A stretch of 50,718 bases of DNA from Bondarzewia mesenterica (Eukaryota; Basidiomycota; Agaricomycetes; Russulales; Bondarzewiaceae). Shown one piece after another: positions 1-11,687 of this stretch. Position 1 is the stretch's first letter. Each line of letters starts with the position of its first letter. Below the pieces are notes generated by a model. That model was not told where the DNA came from and ran no database searches. It was given only the letters and a program-made list of their open reading frames with translations. The translations under genes and the position numbers were made by a program. The stretch spans positions 1 through 50,718 of the forward strand of contig SGPL01000221.1 of the NCBI GenBank assembly GCA_004802705.1. The letters are read 5' to 3'.

Positions 1-2157
1 ATTGGGGGCGTGAGGTGGGCAGGCTCTGGATGGCGGATTCGACGTTTCTGTGGGAGAGGATGGCGTGAGTCGCGATAGGTCGATGAGAGAAGAAACCGTC
101 TCGAATCACTTTTCGAACTCTTCTTGTGTGATGTTTGACAGTGATGTGTGATCCATAGTCTCTATAAACGACACCGCGCCCATCTGTCGAGAACGGAAGT
201 AGCGAAGACCCGAAAATGAATACATGCGCTATATATAATTAAAGACAGGGTAAACTCACCAGACTGGACAGATAGTACCCCGCCTCGCTCTGTAACTTCT
301 CAGGGTTCCGGAACCTGTTGATGAATCTGTATCAGACTTCGTCAGCCAGTTGTCAGAAGTGGGTCCGGGAGTGTCAAAGGCAGACGCACTCGACGTTCGA
401 CAACAGATGTTCTGGATTGGCCTTGAGCACTACGAATATCATTATCGGGACGAACGAATCTGCGCTCTCATCAGTATTGAGATGACGGATCAGACCTGTA
501 GCGTTTCGCATGTATTTTGAGGCAAACAGGAGCAGGACGTTTGAGTGCAAAAAGGCAGTGACACGTCAGTCGTGGAAAGCAGACAAGCATGAGGGACGGC
601 GGACCGAAGATGACCTTGCAGCAGTTGAGGATGCATATCAGCTTGTCACGCGGTGCCTTGTAATGGTTGATCTTCACCAGCTCTGAGCACGCACGATCAC
701 GATCACTGTCAAAAGAGACGTGCGTTGCAAGTCGAACCAAAAAGGCGTACCCTGCTCAGCGAACATCAAAAATCCATTACTTCCCTCGCCTACGGGCACA
801 TCCAGATGGCCTGGCTCGATCCACCCAAACAGCGAGATCCGCTGCGCAAGGACGCGGTCGCGCTCCAGATCATCTGTGGTGACGGGCCGTGGAGGGATGG
901 CACGAACGACTTGCGGCGTAAACGTGCTACCCGCTCACGATGAGTGGATTCTTCACGGGTCGTACCGAGGGGCGACGTACAATTCATACAGCCGGTTCAT
1001 GACCAGCTTCTCCATCCCCTCCATCGCGTTGTCAAACTCAACCTCGGTCGCGTTCCGCCAGACCTCCGCTTCGCGCATCTTCTGTGATATGAACTGCGAG
1101 CACATAACCCGTTCAGTGTCGGGCAGGGATGCGGACATCGGGTCTCGCTACGCACGTTTAGGAAATCGTTGATGAGCTTGACCTGGTCGGACACCGTGAA
1201 CGTCCGTTTCGCGAAGTTGCTCAGAAATCTATCGCGCATGACACGAATGAGAAATGAATTAATGAAAGCGACGAAGACGAAAAGGACATGTTCAGACGGA
1301 AATAAAACGACATACGATCTGAGGAAACGGGCGACGGGCTCCGCGCTCTTCGTCTTCATCTGATCCAAAAATTTCTGAAAATCAAAGGGCGGGTCCTTTC
1401 CCTTATCCCTGTCCCTCGTCTTGCCCATCTGAGCGTCGGCGGGTAGAGGGCTCCCGCTTGAGTACGACGCGACGACCCTCGGGTCGAGCGAGCGCCGCTT
1501 CGGAGAGCCGCGGGCGCTGGATTCCGCATCGTCCGCATTTCCAGAAGTNGGGAGTGTCGTCTGNTGCTGCTGGGCGGCGAAGGAGGCGGGGTGAACGGGC
1601 GTGGGCATGAGGGTCGCGGTGTCGAGCGAGCGGGGGCGGGGTTTCGAAGCGGTGCCGAGGGAGGGAAGGGCGAAGGACCGGGCAAGGGCAGCGAGGCCTA
1701 GTGGAAAGGGCGTCGAGGACGGAGGAGGCGTGGCGGATTTCTGTGGTGCGGTCGTGTTCTGGGCATTAATGGCCGACGTGGATGCGAACGACGAGGGCGA
1801 TGGTTTGGGCGGTGGGGGCGGGGGATGGGCTTGAGAGGATTCCCAAGCTTTGCGTGCGATGTCCTCCTCCGTTTTCGCGAGCGGGTCGAACGCGTCCAAG
1901 ACTTCGCGGTCGACCTGGCTCTTCCATCCCTTCTCATCAGTAAAGCCTACCGTTGGCAACGGTATGTTCTCTGCAGGTTGCAAGCCCCGTGTGATTTCGG
2001 GGTCGAGGAGGGAAGGATCAGGGGTGTGGACGACGGGTGAGTGTTTAGGCAGCACGAGAGCTGAATCGTCTTGCCATGGATTGGGCTCGGGTGTCGGTGA
2101 AGTGAGCTTGAGGTCTGCAAACGCGGTTTCGACGGTGTCGGGAGGTGTTGGATCCAT
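1..2157 (-). CDS. VPS9: VPS9-domain Rab guanine-nucleotide exchange factor (C-terminus cut by window edge)
   Basis: Likely activates Rab5-type GTPases on endosomes. Nine exons join in phase: 2157-1316, 1228-1156, 1093-981, 926-751, 682-605, 495-390, 326-260, 183-110 and 47 to beyond base 1. The N-terminal ~250 residues are Pro/Ser-rich and disordered. From about residue 275 the helical bundle starts (FDFQKFLDQMK), then the VPS9 domain with the hallmark segments HYKAPRDKLICILNCCKVIF, ADSFVPIMIFVVLKANPEHL and the AGYYLSSLMGAVSFIE helix. I start at ATG 2157 because the frame has a stop just upstream and no earlier in-frame ATG; a further 5' exon cannot be excluded. Bases 1549 and 1564 are N inside exon 1. 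A CUE domain, as in yeast Vps9, would lie beyond the edge and cannot be judged. Confidence 0.9.
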
Positions 2158-2467
2158 CACAGGCGGATTGAGTGGGACGTGTGTGGCGATGAGGTCGAGG
2201 TCGCCGCCGCCGCCGTTGTGCTGTTGCAGCGCCGTGCGCAGCAATGACCACCATCATCCCAATCCGGTAATTCAGTTGCTTTTTTCGCCGTTTTCCTTTG
2301 CTGTGCTGCCATGCTAGACGGTCAATTTCATTCCGATGCATTAGCAGGCGAGCGAAAAGAGTCAATATTACGATGATATTTGTGTGATGCTAGAGCATAA
2401 ATAAATAAAATAAAACTGGGCGGCACAGATCACCAAGGCCTGGTCATGCGGTTAACCTCCTCAGCAA

Positions 2468-4598
2468 TCACGGTGGAATAAGGACACTCTGCCCCACATC
2501 AATCGCTCCGATCCCACCCTCCTCCCACCAATCCCCCTTCCTCGCCTCACACAACCTCACGAGCGGCTCTAGCGCCTCGTCGCTGCTCCCCGCAAAAACG
2601 TCGCAAAATGCATGGCCAGAGCGTGCCGCGCGCGCACGTCCCGTGCCAGCTGGACCGCGTCTTCAGGAAGGGCGTGGAGTGTCGAAAACAGTGTTTCGTC
2701 CGCGAGCTGTTGTGGAAGGGTGAAAATGAGGACGTATTCGAGTCGACGATGACGCGAGGCGCGGACGTACACGGAAACCCATGCGCCCGAGAAACGAGAG
2801 GGTTGCGCCCCGCCAGATGGGCACCATCGCGAGATCGAAGGGCCCGTATTTCTCCCCGATATCTATGAGCGAAGTTATCATGGTAGGTTGGCACGAACAA
2901 TAAACGCATATAATTACCTTTGAAAATCGGACAAGGCCCGTCCGCTGTCCGGTAGCCTGTATCTCTGAACGAAGTTCACGGCAGCGTCACCACAGAGAAA
3001 GGGCCTCGTGCTCACCCAGCGAAGTATACAGAGGCGCCCGAACTTTCGCCAGCGCGACGCGCCCGTCGCACGACCCAACTACACCAGAGCGAAGATCCCT
3101 GATCAAGCATACCCCGGCCTGACACAGGGGAAGAGGAAAACGCAAGACAAAACAAAATCGTCATCGCGACTACTCCGAGGGTGTACTATGCGGAGAAAAT
3201 ACCGCTGTTGTGCTGCGCAGGCGTGCAGACAAACTCCACCCGCGCTGCTTCCGACTCCGAGCCCGAAATCGGGAACGACGCGGTCTCCCACCAATCCATC
3301 TCGAGCACCGCGTCCTCAGGAGCGCCCATATCTAGCAGCACGCCCTTCACTCCGAGCGGGACCAAAAATCGCAACGAGTGTCCTTCTGCATTGTTTTTAC
3401 ACCACACTCGCAACAGAGTCGGTACATCCAGATGATCATAGCTGTCCCGCGCGATCATCAGGGGGGTGGAGGGACTGGAAAGTGTGAAGAGGATGCATAC
3501 TGGTTGTGACTTATAAGTACGAAGTCGATGCGAGGCAGGTCTTCGATATCGCAGGGGGGAGGCAACCGTCTGCGTGGGCCGAACCACGTGTATGGAGAAG
3601 CACGCTCCGAGAACATGGGATCGAAGAGGACGCGGACAGGTTGGCCCTCGCCCCGGCATGGTATTTGCACGAGGAATCCCTCCAGAGGATACGAAAAAGA
3701 AAAGAAAAACAATAGAGGAGCAAGCCCAAGTTCAGCACCGCCGCGGTCCTTACCCGACGCACAAAGCACATACCGCATGTCCCAACCAAGTCGCATAAAC
3801 GTTTCTATCATCCGAAGTTTCCTCATACATACCAAAGTCCGCATCGACTGTCTCGATCTCCTTGACGTCCAACGCGAGTGACGGGTAATGGAACGCCAAC
3901 ACTGCCGCACTCGCGTATGTCCAAGACACGGGAGGCCATGGATTCTTGAACGCGGTCCGTTCGTCGTTACTGTGGTGCGCTGGTCGCAAGCCGTCGCCAG
4001 CAGCTTGGTCAGTACCTGGCAAGGGCAAGGTGCCCTCTATAGCTCGCAGTTCGTATGTGATGTCGGAATTTAAGAGGGGAACAGCCGGGTAGAACGTGTG
4101 TGTATCAGTGAGTCCATCTGCGATGTCGGAGTCGTCTGCGACATGAAGCTCTGCGAGGGTATTATCGAGAGTTTCCGGCAGGTGAGTGTTCATGTCAACA
4201 AGATAGACTGGCTGGTCACCCTGCTCGCTAGAAGGATGCCGTTAGTCTTGTAATCTACAGGACGGAAATTGCACACGCGTTGTGTGTAGAGAGGACGTGA
4301 ACGCGAGGGATGTATACTATGTTTGCAACCGCCGACGATGACTGCAGTGCATCATCGGGGCTCTATGAATCCCAAATTGGTAACTCCCCTTCCTTCTATG
4401 ATACGCTCAAACCCTTAACACAGAACGACTGTCTTCTGTGTAGGTCGCTACGGAGACTAGCTCAAACCATTCTCCGTGCCGGCGTGCCGCTTCAATTGGT
4501 TGTCCCATCGTCACTTCAACGGTGGGCAAGTCTCGTACGTATACGTATCCGAGTCCCCAACGTGAAGCAGAAAGGCACAGAAACCAACTCGTCGCCAT
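2468..4598 (-). CDS. NAPE-hydrolysing phospholipase D family metallo-hydrolase (apparent frameshift near the 3' end)
   Basis: Metallo-beta-lactamase-fold enzyme of the NAPE-PLD/Fmp30 family, which releases N-acylethanolamines from membrane N-acyl-PE. Clear exons are ~4228-3774, 3679-3501, 3441-3203, 3118-3016, 2964-2918, 2862-2771 and 2706-2468. Motifs are [16 protein letters not shown], the metal site HNHYDHLD (built only after splicing 3501 to 3441), [16 protein letters not shown] and [13 protein letters not shown] likely first exon begins at ATG 4598 (short hydrophobic stretch, then GEWFELV); how it joins ~4228 is unclear. In the last exon the frame slips at the five-A run 2594-2598: [10 protein letters not shown] is in one frame and the conserved tail SSDEALEPL...[13 protein letters not shown] in another. 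A 1-base loss or 2-base gain explains it. This may be a sequencing error or real decay. Confidence 0.85.
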
Positions 4599-5427
4599 CA
4601 TCGCAATGTGACGCCTCTTTTTGCTTCAAAAATCAGTCATATACAGCATTGGCTTGGACATCCGAGTATATATCTCTCTCTGGCTCTTCCTTCGAAAGCA
4701 GCTTATTTTGTAACTGAGCAAGCGTGTATATGCTCGCCACGTCGCGCGGTCTCTTTCAGATCCTTTCTGGCACGATTTCGAGTTCCTTGTGGCTTGAATA
4801 CCACTGGTTGCTTACACGCCGGCCTCTTGCCTCCTGGAAAAACTGAAGCTTGAAGCTTGAAGCCTGAAGCTTTGAAGCCTGATGGAACTAGCTAGCCATC
4901 GAGTCATAATCATGCACACTGGAAGGAGCTGCTGTTCTTAACCGCCACCGTCGAATGTTCTGTGTCCTCTCCTCGTGCTGCTACTTCGTCCGCATTTTCT
5001 GACCTTGCGCGGATGTCGACACAATACACAGTCCTCAGCGTGTCTGGCAGATTCCATCAAAATTCATGGTTTCTTTGGGCACCAGAACTCATGATATTCT
5101 GATGAGGGAATGCGCACCGGACCCATATACCCGCGCGCAAGGCTCACCGAAGTGCAGCGACTTCTCTTTATTGACCGACACGACCTTCGATACTCCCGAA
5201 TCATCCTGCCGGGCCAAGCAGGCCCTGTTGTCTTGACAATCCGTCCCTCCTCTCCCTCATAAGCGACGGGCTATCTCCTCCAACGTCCCTCATTCCTTCG
5301 ACCTTTCCTTACCTTTTGCTCTTCATTCATCCCACTTTCGCGCGTCGGCCGGCCCTTCGCTCCGTTTCTTCCTTCCTTCCTTTCATTTTTTCTTCGAAAC
5401 TTTTTCAGTTGTCTTCCCGAACAAAAG
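4599..5427. other. Intergenic region with short TGAAGC-type repeats and the promoter of the secreted-protein gene
   Basis: No convincing coding region. Bases 4844-4882 are a degenerate tandem array of TGAAGCT/TGAAGCC units. The last ~150 bases before 5428 are pyrimidine-rich (CTTCCTTCC runs, then TTTTTTCTTCG), typical of a strongly expressed fungal promoter or leader. Confidence 0.5.
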
Positions 5428-6039
5428 ATGCACTCCCGCATCATGCTACTCTCGCTCTGGGCTCTCTTCATGGCCGTACTCGCCGTCCCCAGCGCGGACG
5501 CTCGGACCGTGCTCGACGAGCACGCAACTCTCGCGCGCATGCGTCGCCAGCTCGTCGCTCGCGCAGAGCTGACCGTGCAGCCTGCTTGCACAGATCCCAG
5601 CACGGTATGTACGTCATGATTTAAATCCCGTGAACAACAAGATGGCCTCACCCAACCTCACCCTCCCTCCTTTGTCTTTTCAGAAACTCAACTCTCACGA
5701 CTGCAACGTCGCCCTGCTCTCCACAGGAACGGGCATCGCCGGGTCCATCCAATTCCTCCGCGTGAACGGCACCACCACGATCGGCACGAGCGGCACCTGC
5801 TCCGTACGTCTCACTCCCTACTCTCTACTCCACTCGCCACCACATATTGACGCCCTCGAATAACCTCACAGATCACCGTCGATGCCGTCGACGGCGGTAC
5901 CGCCATCGACATCTCAAAAGGCCGCTTCGAACAGGCCTTCAAGGCCTTTGTCGCCGTATGCGGCGTCAGTCCCGGCACAGTCACCGCTGCCGGCGGGAGC
6001 ACGGGCGGTAACACCAAGATAACCATTTCCGCATCCTGA
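5428..6039 (+). CDS. Small secreted cysteine-containing protein of unknown function
   Basis: Three exons (5428-5604, 5684-5803, 5872-6039) splice in phase into a 154-residue protein. It begins with a clear signal peptide: hydrophobic LLSLWALFMAVLAVP, then ADA at about residues 24-26. Arg pairs near residues 38-39 (RMRRQ) could be a pro-peptide processing site. The mature part has four cysteines in the contexts PAC, HDC, GTC and AVCG and ends in a Gly-rich stretch plus KITIS, suggesting a compact beta-rich fold with two disulphides. I do not recognise the family; it loosely resembles other small secreted basidiomycete proteins (effector-like or cell-wall). No enzymatic motif is visible. Confidence 0.85.
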
Positions 6040-6584
6040 AGTGTGCTGGGCCTGCCCGTCGCTGGACAAAGGGGACGATTATGGATGGAAGGCTTTTAAC
6101 TTAGGAAACTAGGAGGGTCGTTGATCGTGCCAGTCTGTCTGACCAGATGGCCCTAATGCATTATGTTTGCTCTCTATCATCGGCCATCTATATGTCGCTT
6201 GGACTCTGCAATCTTGGATGAATTGTTTCGTTGTTCGAAAATGGAGGGGAGTGTGCGTGACGTCCATATGCAGGCACCATGCGCCTCATACAGCATGAAT
6301 TACGGATCAGTGAGTTGTCTGAATCTTGCTTTGAGAACTGGCCACTGACGCATGGAGGCTTCCGCGCGATGAGATTGTATGATACCCTCAACATGTAACA
6401 TGTAATACTTTGATATCATGCTCATGCTCTTAACATGACATGCGATCCGTCGTTTCTCTTGTTAATTGATCTAAACAACGCTGCAAAGCATTGAATTGAA
6501 AATTACGCACCGGAGCAGGGAGCTGACCAACCGCTGGAAACCCCTCGCGCTGTTGCCGTTGTCAAAAATTGGGTTCAAAAAATT
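6040..6584. other. Intergenic region, nothing recognised
   Basis: AT-richer stretch between the secreted-protein gene and tRNA-Ala. No coding frame with splice support was seen. The AACATGTAACATGTAA direct repeat near 6390-6405 is the only visible feature. Confidence 0.4.
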
Positions 6585-6679
6585 GGACACTGGGAGGATT
6601 GAACTCCCGACCTCACGCAATAATTGGGTTTTTTTTCGTGCCATGCGAAGCGTGCGCGCTACCACTGTGCCAAGTGCCC
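6585..6679 (-). tRNA. tRNA-Ala (anticodon CGC) with a 24-nt intron
   Basis: Read on the minus strand, GGGCACT at the 5' end pairs with AGTGTCC at the 3' end (7 bp, one G-U). The D arm is GCAC...GCGC with loop AGTGGTA. The anticodon stem CACGC/GCGTG is interrupted by an intron after position 37, the usual eukaryotic site. The loop is TT-CGC-A then T. The T arm is GGGAG TTCAATC CTCCC. The CGC anticodon reads GCG alanine codons. All arms form, so this is very probably functional. Confidence 0.9.
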
Positions 6680-6723
6680 ACGTTGAAAAACCTTAATCAG
6701 TATTCACTACAGAACACTGATCC

Positions 6724-8220
6724 TCAGTTCCCAAAACAAAACGGGGTAATCCATAGTATTCCAAAGTACTGCCAACACCGCTGCATTAGCCTACGACACA
6801 GAAAAAATACAGCGATGAAACTTACGGAAAGATGAGCGAGGTTGACACCTACGCCCGGTGCGGAAGCAGAGCAAGTGGGGTCTTCGCCATCAGGTGCACA
6901 CTGTCTCGTCATTTCGGCCGAGGGCGGTTCAGAACTCTGCCAATATTCGATGCCTAAAAAAACGGATGCATTAAATGAGAGATTTGGGACTCGTATGGAA
7001 GAAAATAGTCTCAGATTTACCGTGGTGCCTGAATCCTAGGCTTGTCGGGACAACCTTCGGCACGCTACACGAGTATGTTCGAGGTCAGTTCTGGCAATAT
7101 AAAAAGGCATTGACACTGCACCAACCCATCCATCGTGTGTACAACTGTAAATTACACCGAAGGTCAGATTAATCAATCGATTGGTCGGTCAGTTATGGAC
7201 TTTACCTCGAAATGCATTCGAGCCAAAATTATCATTAATGAAAAACGCATAGATGTCGTTCCCCGTTCGCGGCTGGCCGTACGTATACATCCGGACTGTT
7301 CTGTGACAGATAAAGATGCAAATGTCAGTTATTAATATCATGCAAGATGAAAGTACGGACGAGTTGGGGATGTTTTGCTTAAGGGTGATGGCCGCAAGTG
7401 ACGAGAGACCGCCGCCGAGCGAATGTCCAGAAGTAACCAGGGTGTAATCAGGGTACAAGGAAAGTTGCGTCTGCACAGTTGAGATGGTTTCGTTTACCAC
7501 AGAGTTCCACCTTTGGCAGGTGGTTAGGCTATGAATTTGTGGAAGACCACAGATAGGTATGAATGATGTACGTACGCTTTCAAATAACCGGTGAGAACAG
7601 TTGTATTGGCTATAATACGATGTTGCGTCAATTTCCGCAACTGGTCACTGCATGGAGAAAGGAGGGGTAATTGCACGTACCCGGCGGTGTCGTACCAGTC
7701 ACAGTGAAAACCGTGTGAGTATGATCTTCGTCGTTCGCAAAGTCAACGATGCTGGAGCTGTAGGCGGCATCAGGAAGTAAGCAGAATGTGTAAACCTAGC
7801 ATACAACGGTCAACTCACCTTCCTCGAAACGCCACGACGATCTCCTTTCGCGTGTCGTCACGTGCGATAAAGCCTTGGGTATCCGTCGTCAACTCGCTGA
7901 ACTGGAGGCAAACCTCCGGGTGAGTTTCACTCATTAATAATTAGGACGGTCAATTTTCACGGACCTGCTTGACTAGCGTGTTCCCGTTCGGACTGGGGCA
8001 TGAAACACTATATGCTGAGGACGCATACTTGAAGTAAAACACGAGGTCATCGTACAGATCTGTTGAAGTATTCGTGCACACTATAGATTATCATGCATGG
8101 TAGATGTAGACAAATGCATTTACCTTGAGAGATGTCCCGCTGTACAAGAGAAGCGTGAACTGCACAAACACTGACAAGGAAATGTATGGCGATGATGGAT
8201 CCGATACGCTGCAATTGCAT
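6724..8220 (-). CDS. Secreted class 3 (alpha/beta-hydrolase) lipase
   Basis: Extracellular triacylglycerol lipase or feruloyl-esterase-like hydrolase. Eleven exons join in phase (8220-8124, 8059-7965, 7901-7819, 7757-7681, 7609-7576, 7510-7361, 7300-7206, 7144-7126, 7064-7021, 6953-6826, 6780-6724) into 292 residues, the usual size. ATG 8220 gives a signal peptide (SIIAIHFLVSVCAVHA). Family landmarks: DTQGFIARDD, EIVVAFRGS, GYLKAWNSV, the nucleophile elbow TSGHSLGGGL (catalytic Ser), STVRMYTYGQPRTGND, the Asp region VVHTMDGVP and the His region LGFRHHGIEYW. Two introns use a GTCCG donor. The last 19-codon exon is the least certain part. Confidence 0.9.
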
Positions 8221-8276
8221 GGGTACTGAGTATTACAGAGAAGAGAAAGGTTGCCCAACCCTGTTGTAACGGTGCG

Positions 8277-8284
8277 CATATATA
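8277..8284 (-). promoter_or_regulatory. TATA-like element upstream of the lipase gene
   Basis: TATATATG on the minus strand ends 56 bases before the lipase ATG at 8220. The position suits a fungal core promoter with a short leader. Based on sequence and spacing only. Confidence 0.45.
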
Positions 8285-9377
8285 CGGTATTGGCAGAAAG
8301 GCCAGTAACGTACATATCTGCAGCGGGAGCAGAACGGGCCAGAGGGTGGGCAATTCGAATTAAAGAAGTCGGATGAATCCACTGCGATAGTCAAATTTCG
8401 GGAGCCGTTGAGACTCAGAGCCACCGACTAATCTAGAGGTCACAAGATTGTGATAGAGGCTAGAAGTTGTCACTAACTGAATGGGGACTTAGCATGGGCA
8501 ATAGGTCACAGTCGGCCGCCATGGTAAGAAACATGAATAATGTGATGGACAGCGGAGCAGGTTATGGTTGACCAAGAAGCTCGAGCTGGTGACCAACCGC
8601 AAGCGCATCGATTTGTCTACCTTGACCCTGCTCTAACCACGAGCGACGGTCGGCCTTGCTATGGCAGCGACTTATTGTAACCCAGAACGATGCCCAATCG
8701 ACAGGAGATGCAGTCGAAACGAGAGCTGCAGCACGATGTTAGGAAGAGGAGCTAGGAATTGATGAGATCTGGGCGAGCCGTATATCTACTAGTAGAATTT
8801 GAAGCACTTGAGACACAGCCGCGTGAAAACTGTGTCGTGTACAGGTTTCTGGGACAAGACGGAAGTCAGCATTTCAATGCGCAGAGTCTAGTTTAGCTAA
8901 AATAGTTTCTAGGCCGCTATTTTACCGTCGTCGAAAGCAGTCCTTGAAATTGCGGGTTGGGGTTCTGATTTGAGTCCAGGAAAAATTATTGACAAGATAG
9001 CTATGGAGGAGGAAGATTGCGACCGTGTCGACATTGGTTAACGTTGACCGCTTTGACCGGACGTTGTATTCCAGCTCCGAAGATGATAATTGGTCCCGAG
9101 TCCATCAAACTTCGAAAGCGTCAGCATCGTTATTACAGTGTAGTATCGCGGCAAGCTTGAAAGTTGTACCTGCTATAGTTCAGCTTGTCTATATGGGCGG
9201 CCTGCTGAGCAGATCGTTCGTCGCAAATGGAGAGATGTCAAGATAAAAAAAACGATGCTTATTATTTCTAAGAGTAATTATGGAGGTTGAGTATAAGAAT
9301 CAAGCCCCCGCAATCAGCTATCGATACCAAATCGATACAATATGGATATCACTGCTTACACTCCACGGCCAAGTTCG
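8285..9377. other. Intergenic region, no gene recognised
   Basis: About 1.1 kb between the lipase promoter and the 3' end of the BCS1-like gene. Only short unconnected frames are present, and no repeat or RNA gene was recognised. Confidence 0.4.
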
Positions 9378-11518
9378 CTATCGTTCTTCTTTTACAACCA
9401 CCTCCGCCGAGTCTGTCTTGGGTTTATCCTTGTTCGCCTGCTCCACACCCATTTTGGATCCCTGCCTTTTCTTCGCCCTCTCCTGCCTTTTATCATCCAC
9501 CCACCGAGCCACATCCTCGACAGCCTGCACAGGTCTGATCTTGTAGTTCATGAGATAACCCTGCAGGCTCGCCATAGAGAATTCCCGGTCTGGAACCGAG
9601 TCCGCGAATCGCGTCGCCAGTCTCTCGACCTGCTTTTTGGTGAGAACGGGAGCCCGAGATGAATGTGCAAGGCCACTGTAGTTCGGTGTGGAGTCCACGA
9701 TGGAGTCGGATGAAGATGAGGACGAGGATGGTGACGAGGGCGAGTGCTGAGACAAGTCGATTAGGTCCCCGGCTGATTTTTTGGTCGGCGTGCCGTAGCC
9801 CGAATCGATGCTCTCGATGTCCGCCTTCACCTCTTCATCATCACGCTCTTCTTTGTCCGACTCCATGTCATCGTCGGGAACATAAAACCTCCTGAACATC
9901 TCCCGAGCCTGGTACTGACTCGCCAGCTTGAACTCCACATGCAGGTCCATCCGCCCAGGTCTCGTAAGTGCAGCATCCAGCGCCCCATAGCAATTCGTCG
10001 TTGCAAACAGTAGCCGGCCCTCCTGCGCGCTGACTCCATCCAATGCATTCAGAAGTCCGGACAGCGTGATTCGAACCGAGTCCTTGTTCCCTTCCGTCCC
10101 ACGCCGCCTCCCGCCTTCCGTGCCCAAATCGGACTCATCGTTTGGATCCTTCGGTCTCGCAGGATCGCGTGGGTCATGAAGCTCTGTACCAGTAGAGTCG
10201 CGCGTGAGTCCGTGTGTGAAGGCAGCGTCGATGTCCTCCATGAGGGCAATACATTGCTCGGGAAGAGCTGAGATGAGACTGTTCAGCGTCGTGTCGTCCA
10301 GACCGGATTTGGACAGAGATATGATGTAGATGTCAAGGCCCAGCTCGCCAGCGAGACTGTGGATTATAGAAGTTTTGCCGGAACCGGGTGCGCCATACTG
10401 TGAAAAGGACGATCAGCACGTCAGATAACCTTGCAAGGACAGAAGTCTTACCAGGAGATAACCGCGACGGAACGGTATGCCTAGAGACCATGTCATTGAG
10501 AAAGTGACCATAAAATGAGATTGTGAAGAACGTACCTCGATCAGCATACCACTGCTTGCTTTTCAGGAAATCTTTCGCATCGTTGAGAATTAATTCCTTG
10601 ACTCCTGCATCTAGAATAATCGATTTGAGAGGCCGTTTGGGCCGGGATGCAATATGCCGCCAATCACTCGAATATCTAATATTGGTTGTTGTTGTGGACC
10701 ATGAGACTGGGGGGATAGAGGATGAGAGAATGAGAGAATGACATACCCTTCATTGACAAAGATATCAATCTTATCATCGCGCGCTGCCAAATATGCCTTC
10801 TTTGCCTCCAGAATCAGACCATCAAGGACAGCACGATCCCGAGAAAAGATACTATGCAAACGATAGTTCAACACCGAACAATGTAGACAGTTGAGGAAAA
10901 GTACTCACGTAATTTGTAGCATTGACTTATCAGAATACCACCGACTCTCCTCTTTCTGCCGCGTGATGCGTATCCAGTGACGATTATGCCATATGGAATA
11001 GCTAGCCGAGCAGGATGGTAGACACTTGATACTGCGGGTCTTACGAACTGCTGGTAACCCATCTTCATCGTTCTCCTCTACCTCGAGAATCGTGGCCTCG
11101 TCGCCGTTGCTCAAGCCGAGGCTGCTGGTGCTGACAGTAAATTCACGAACTTTCCCTGTATTCAAATCCCAGATTCAATATCAAAGGCCATTTCTGTTGA
11201 AAATACGAGAGGCACTTACGCCATGCAGGGAGTGAAGAGAGCCAAAACATCATCCAATCTAGATGACCGTACGAGTCAGTCAGTCCGCCTAAGAGTCAAG
11301 ATGCAGACCGATTGCTTACCAAACACAACATCCTCACTCTCAAAATTAGCAGTAATGAAGAATTGGTCGATGATACTAGAGTAAGACGAGGAGTACAGTC
11401 GTCTACACGCTTCGAGGAGGGCACCGATCAGGAAAAGCTTGGCCCAGTCCCGGAAGGCAGAAAACGAAGTAATGAACGTCAATAGAGACGAGATATCTGT
11501 GGGTATCGAGATGGGCAT
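9378..11518 (-). CDS. BCS1-like AAA ATPase (mitochondrial inner-membrane type)
   Basis: Seven exons (11518-11320, 11258-11220, 11155-10909, 10851-10747, 10675-10536, 10480-10452, 10397-9378) give 592 residues. A hydrophobic N-terminus is followed by the BCS1_N region (DWMMFWLSSLPAW). The AAA core has Walker A GAPGSGKTS, Walker B ALMEDIDAAF, the sensor LLFATTN and arginine-finger segment LTRPGRMD. Yeast Bcs1 inserts the Rieske protein into complex III. Fungal genomes carry several BCS1 paralogues, and this one is longer than the ~450-residue canonical form. The extra length is a charged insert between Walker B and the sensor (HDPRDPARPKD...) and an acidic/Ser-rich tail, so a paralogue with another client is likely. 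ATG 11518 is the first usable in-frame start below the TATA box; the true N-terminus may differ. Confidence 0.87.
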
Positions 11519-11687
11519 AGTTGCATTTCCTGGAAGTGTCCCATTGAGCGTAGGAGTCGTGCTGATGCTACCATTGCTGAGAGCAGCCAGCAAAGGCTGC
11601 AGGACTGTCGTGAGTTGCAGTATGGAAGCCAGGGTTGTAGATCTGACCAGCAAGGGGAGTGAAGAATAGAACGATGCAGAAATCGCC

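Noticed and set aside
3441..3501. Loss of a metal-binding His in the NAPE-PLD-type enzyme (genomic reading gives HNQY)
   Set aside because: Splicing the GTATGC donor after base 3501 to the exon at 3441 restores the canonical HNHYDHLD, so the site is intact.
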